Shown one piece after another: positions 6,347 to 6,533 of a stretch of 6,533 nucleotides of DNA. The DNA lies in NCBI GenBank assembly GCA_903897155.1, contig CAIUAO010000089.1, positions 1 to 6,533 on the forward strand, read 5' to 3'. A model generated the notes under the pieces. That model was not told the origin of the DNA. It did no database searches and saw only the letters and a program-made list of their open reading frames with translations. How positions within the stretch are numbered: position 1 is the stretch's first letter; the number at the start of each line of letters is the position of its first letter. This DNA is from an uncultured Actinomycetes bacterium. GTDB taxonomy: Bacteria; Actinomycetota; Actinomycetes; Nanopelagicales; Nanopelagicaceae. The position numbers and the translations under genes are program-made.

Positions 6347-6375
6347 ATGTTGCCCGCGGCAGCAGACCACTTCCC

Positions 6376-6381
6376 TAGAAT
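6376..6381 (+). promoter_or_regulatory. Candidate -10 element for leaderless transcription of the DAHP synthase gene
   Basis: TAGAAT matches TATAAT at five of six bases and is followed by TATCTA and then the ATG at 6388, a gap of exactly 6 bp. No Shine-Dalgarno is present. TTGCCC at 6350-6355 could be a -35, but the 20-bp spacing is long. This is the best of the three leaderless-type sites in the window. Confidence 0.55.
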
Positions 6382-6387
6382 TATCTA

Positions 6388-6533
6388 ATGACTAACCTCG
6401 ACACACTTTTCACCCCTGGTCTTGTAGCTGCTCAGCAGCCACAGTGGCCTGACGGGCCAAGTGGTGCGCCTATTAGACAAGCAGTTGAGCAGCTCAAGAA
6501 ACTTCCGCCTCTAGTTTTCGCTGGCGAGTGTGA
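6388..6533 (+). CDS. aroG: Class II (plant-type) DAHP synthase, N-terminal fragment
   Basis: 3-deoxy-D-arabino-heptulosonate-7-phosphate synthase condenses phosphoenolpyruvate and erythrose-4-phosphate in the cytoplasm, the first step of the shikimate pathway to aromatic amino acids. Only the first 48 codons are in the window; the frame is open to the right edge. The visible N-terminus has AAQQPQWPD (14-22), then a helix and LPPLVFAGEC (39-48), which is the usual start of class II enzymes (the Mycobacterium tuberculosis AroG type) and is unlike class I enzymes. The active-site residues lie beyond the edge. The gene starts 41 bp after pfkA with its own probable leaderless promoter and no Shine-Dalgarno. 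As I recall, pfkA and a class II DAHP synthase gene are also near neighbours in Streptomyces. Confidence 0.88.
   Translation, partial: MTNLDTLFTPGLVAAQQPQWPDGPSGAPIRQAVEQLKKLPPLVFAGEC

Noticed and set aside
6351..6361. Small inverted repeat TGCC-CGC-GGCA after pfkA as a terminator
   Set aside because: A 4-bp stem with a 3-base loop and no T-run is too weak to call a terminator.

Overview
The window looks like a stretch of chromosome from a low-GC, streamlined actinobacterium. The best guess is a freshwater acI-type lineage (Candidatus Planktophila/Nanopelagicales), but this is inferred from protein style and gene order and no database was searched. Three points support Actinobacteria. The lepB-rnhB-dprA succession is a shortened form of the conserved actinobacterial lepB-rnhB-...-dprA block. 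The phosphofructokinase is of the actinobacterial PPi type. The last gene encodes a plant-like class II DAHP synthase next to the phosphofructokinase gene. Base composition is clearly AT-richer than in most Actinobacteria, intergenic gaps are short, and no mobile element, CRISPR array, tRNA or rRNA is visible.

Layout. Positions 1-2937 (+ strand) carry a housekeeping cluster: the 3' part of lepB (signal peptidase I, cut by the window edge), rnhB (RNase HII) 3 bp downstream, a 75-bp spacer with one perfect and one near-perfect DnaA box plus a palindrome, dprA (ssDNA/RecA-loading protein, short form), and era (ribosome-assembly GTPase). The era stop overlaps the stop of a convergent gene by 11 bp, close to a hairpin. 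Positions 2927-5221 (- strand) carry an EamA/DMT transporter and, upstream of it, a xylulokinase-type FGGY kinase (xylB). Positions 5321-6533 (+ strand), divergent from xylB, carry a phosphofructokinase with the Asp104/Lys124 signature of PPi-dependent enzymes, then the first 48 codons of a class II DAHP synthase. There is no gene-free stretch over 300 bp.

How the genes fit together. The left half is protein export, DNA/RNA maintenance and ribosome assembly. The right half is central carbon metabolism: xylulokinase feeds xylulose-5-phosphate to the pentose phosphate pathway, PPi-PFK interconverts fructose-6-phosphate and fructose-1,6-bisphosphate, and DAHP synthase uses erythrose-4-phosphate and PEP to start aromatic amino acid synthesis.

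The clearest non-coding pattern is a TAnnnT hexamer placed exactly six bases before the start ATG of xylB, eamA and the DAHP synthase gene, none of which has a Shine-Dalgarno sequence. This predicts leaderless mRNAs and corrects the xylB start to 5221. Only pfkA has a good Shine-Dalgarno. I found no clearly undescribed system. The items most worth a second look are the DnaA-box spacer, the leaderless-promoter pattern and the PPi-PFK signature.
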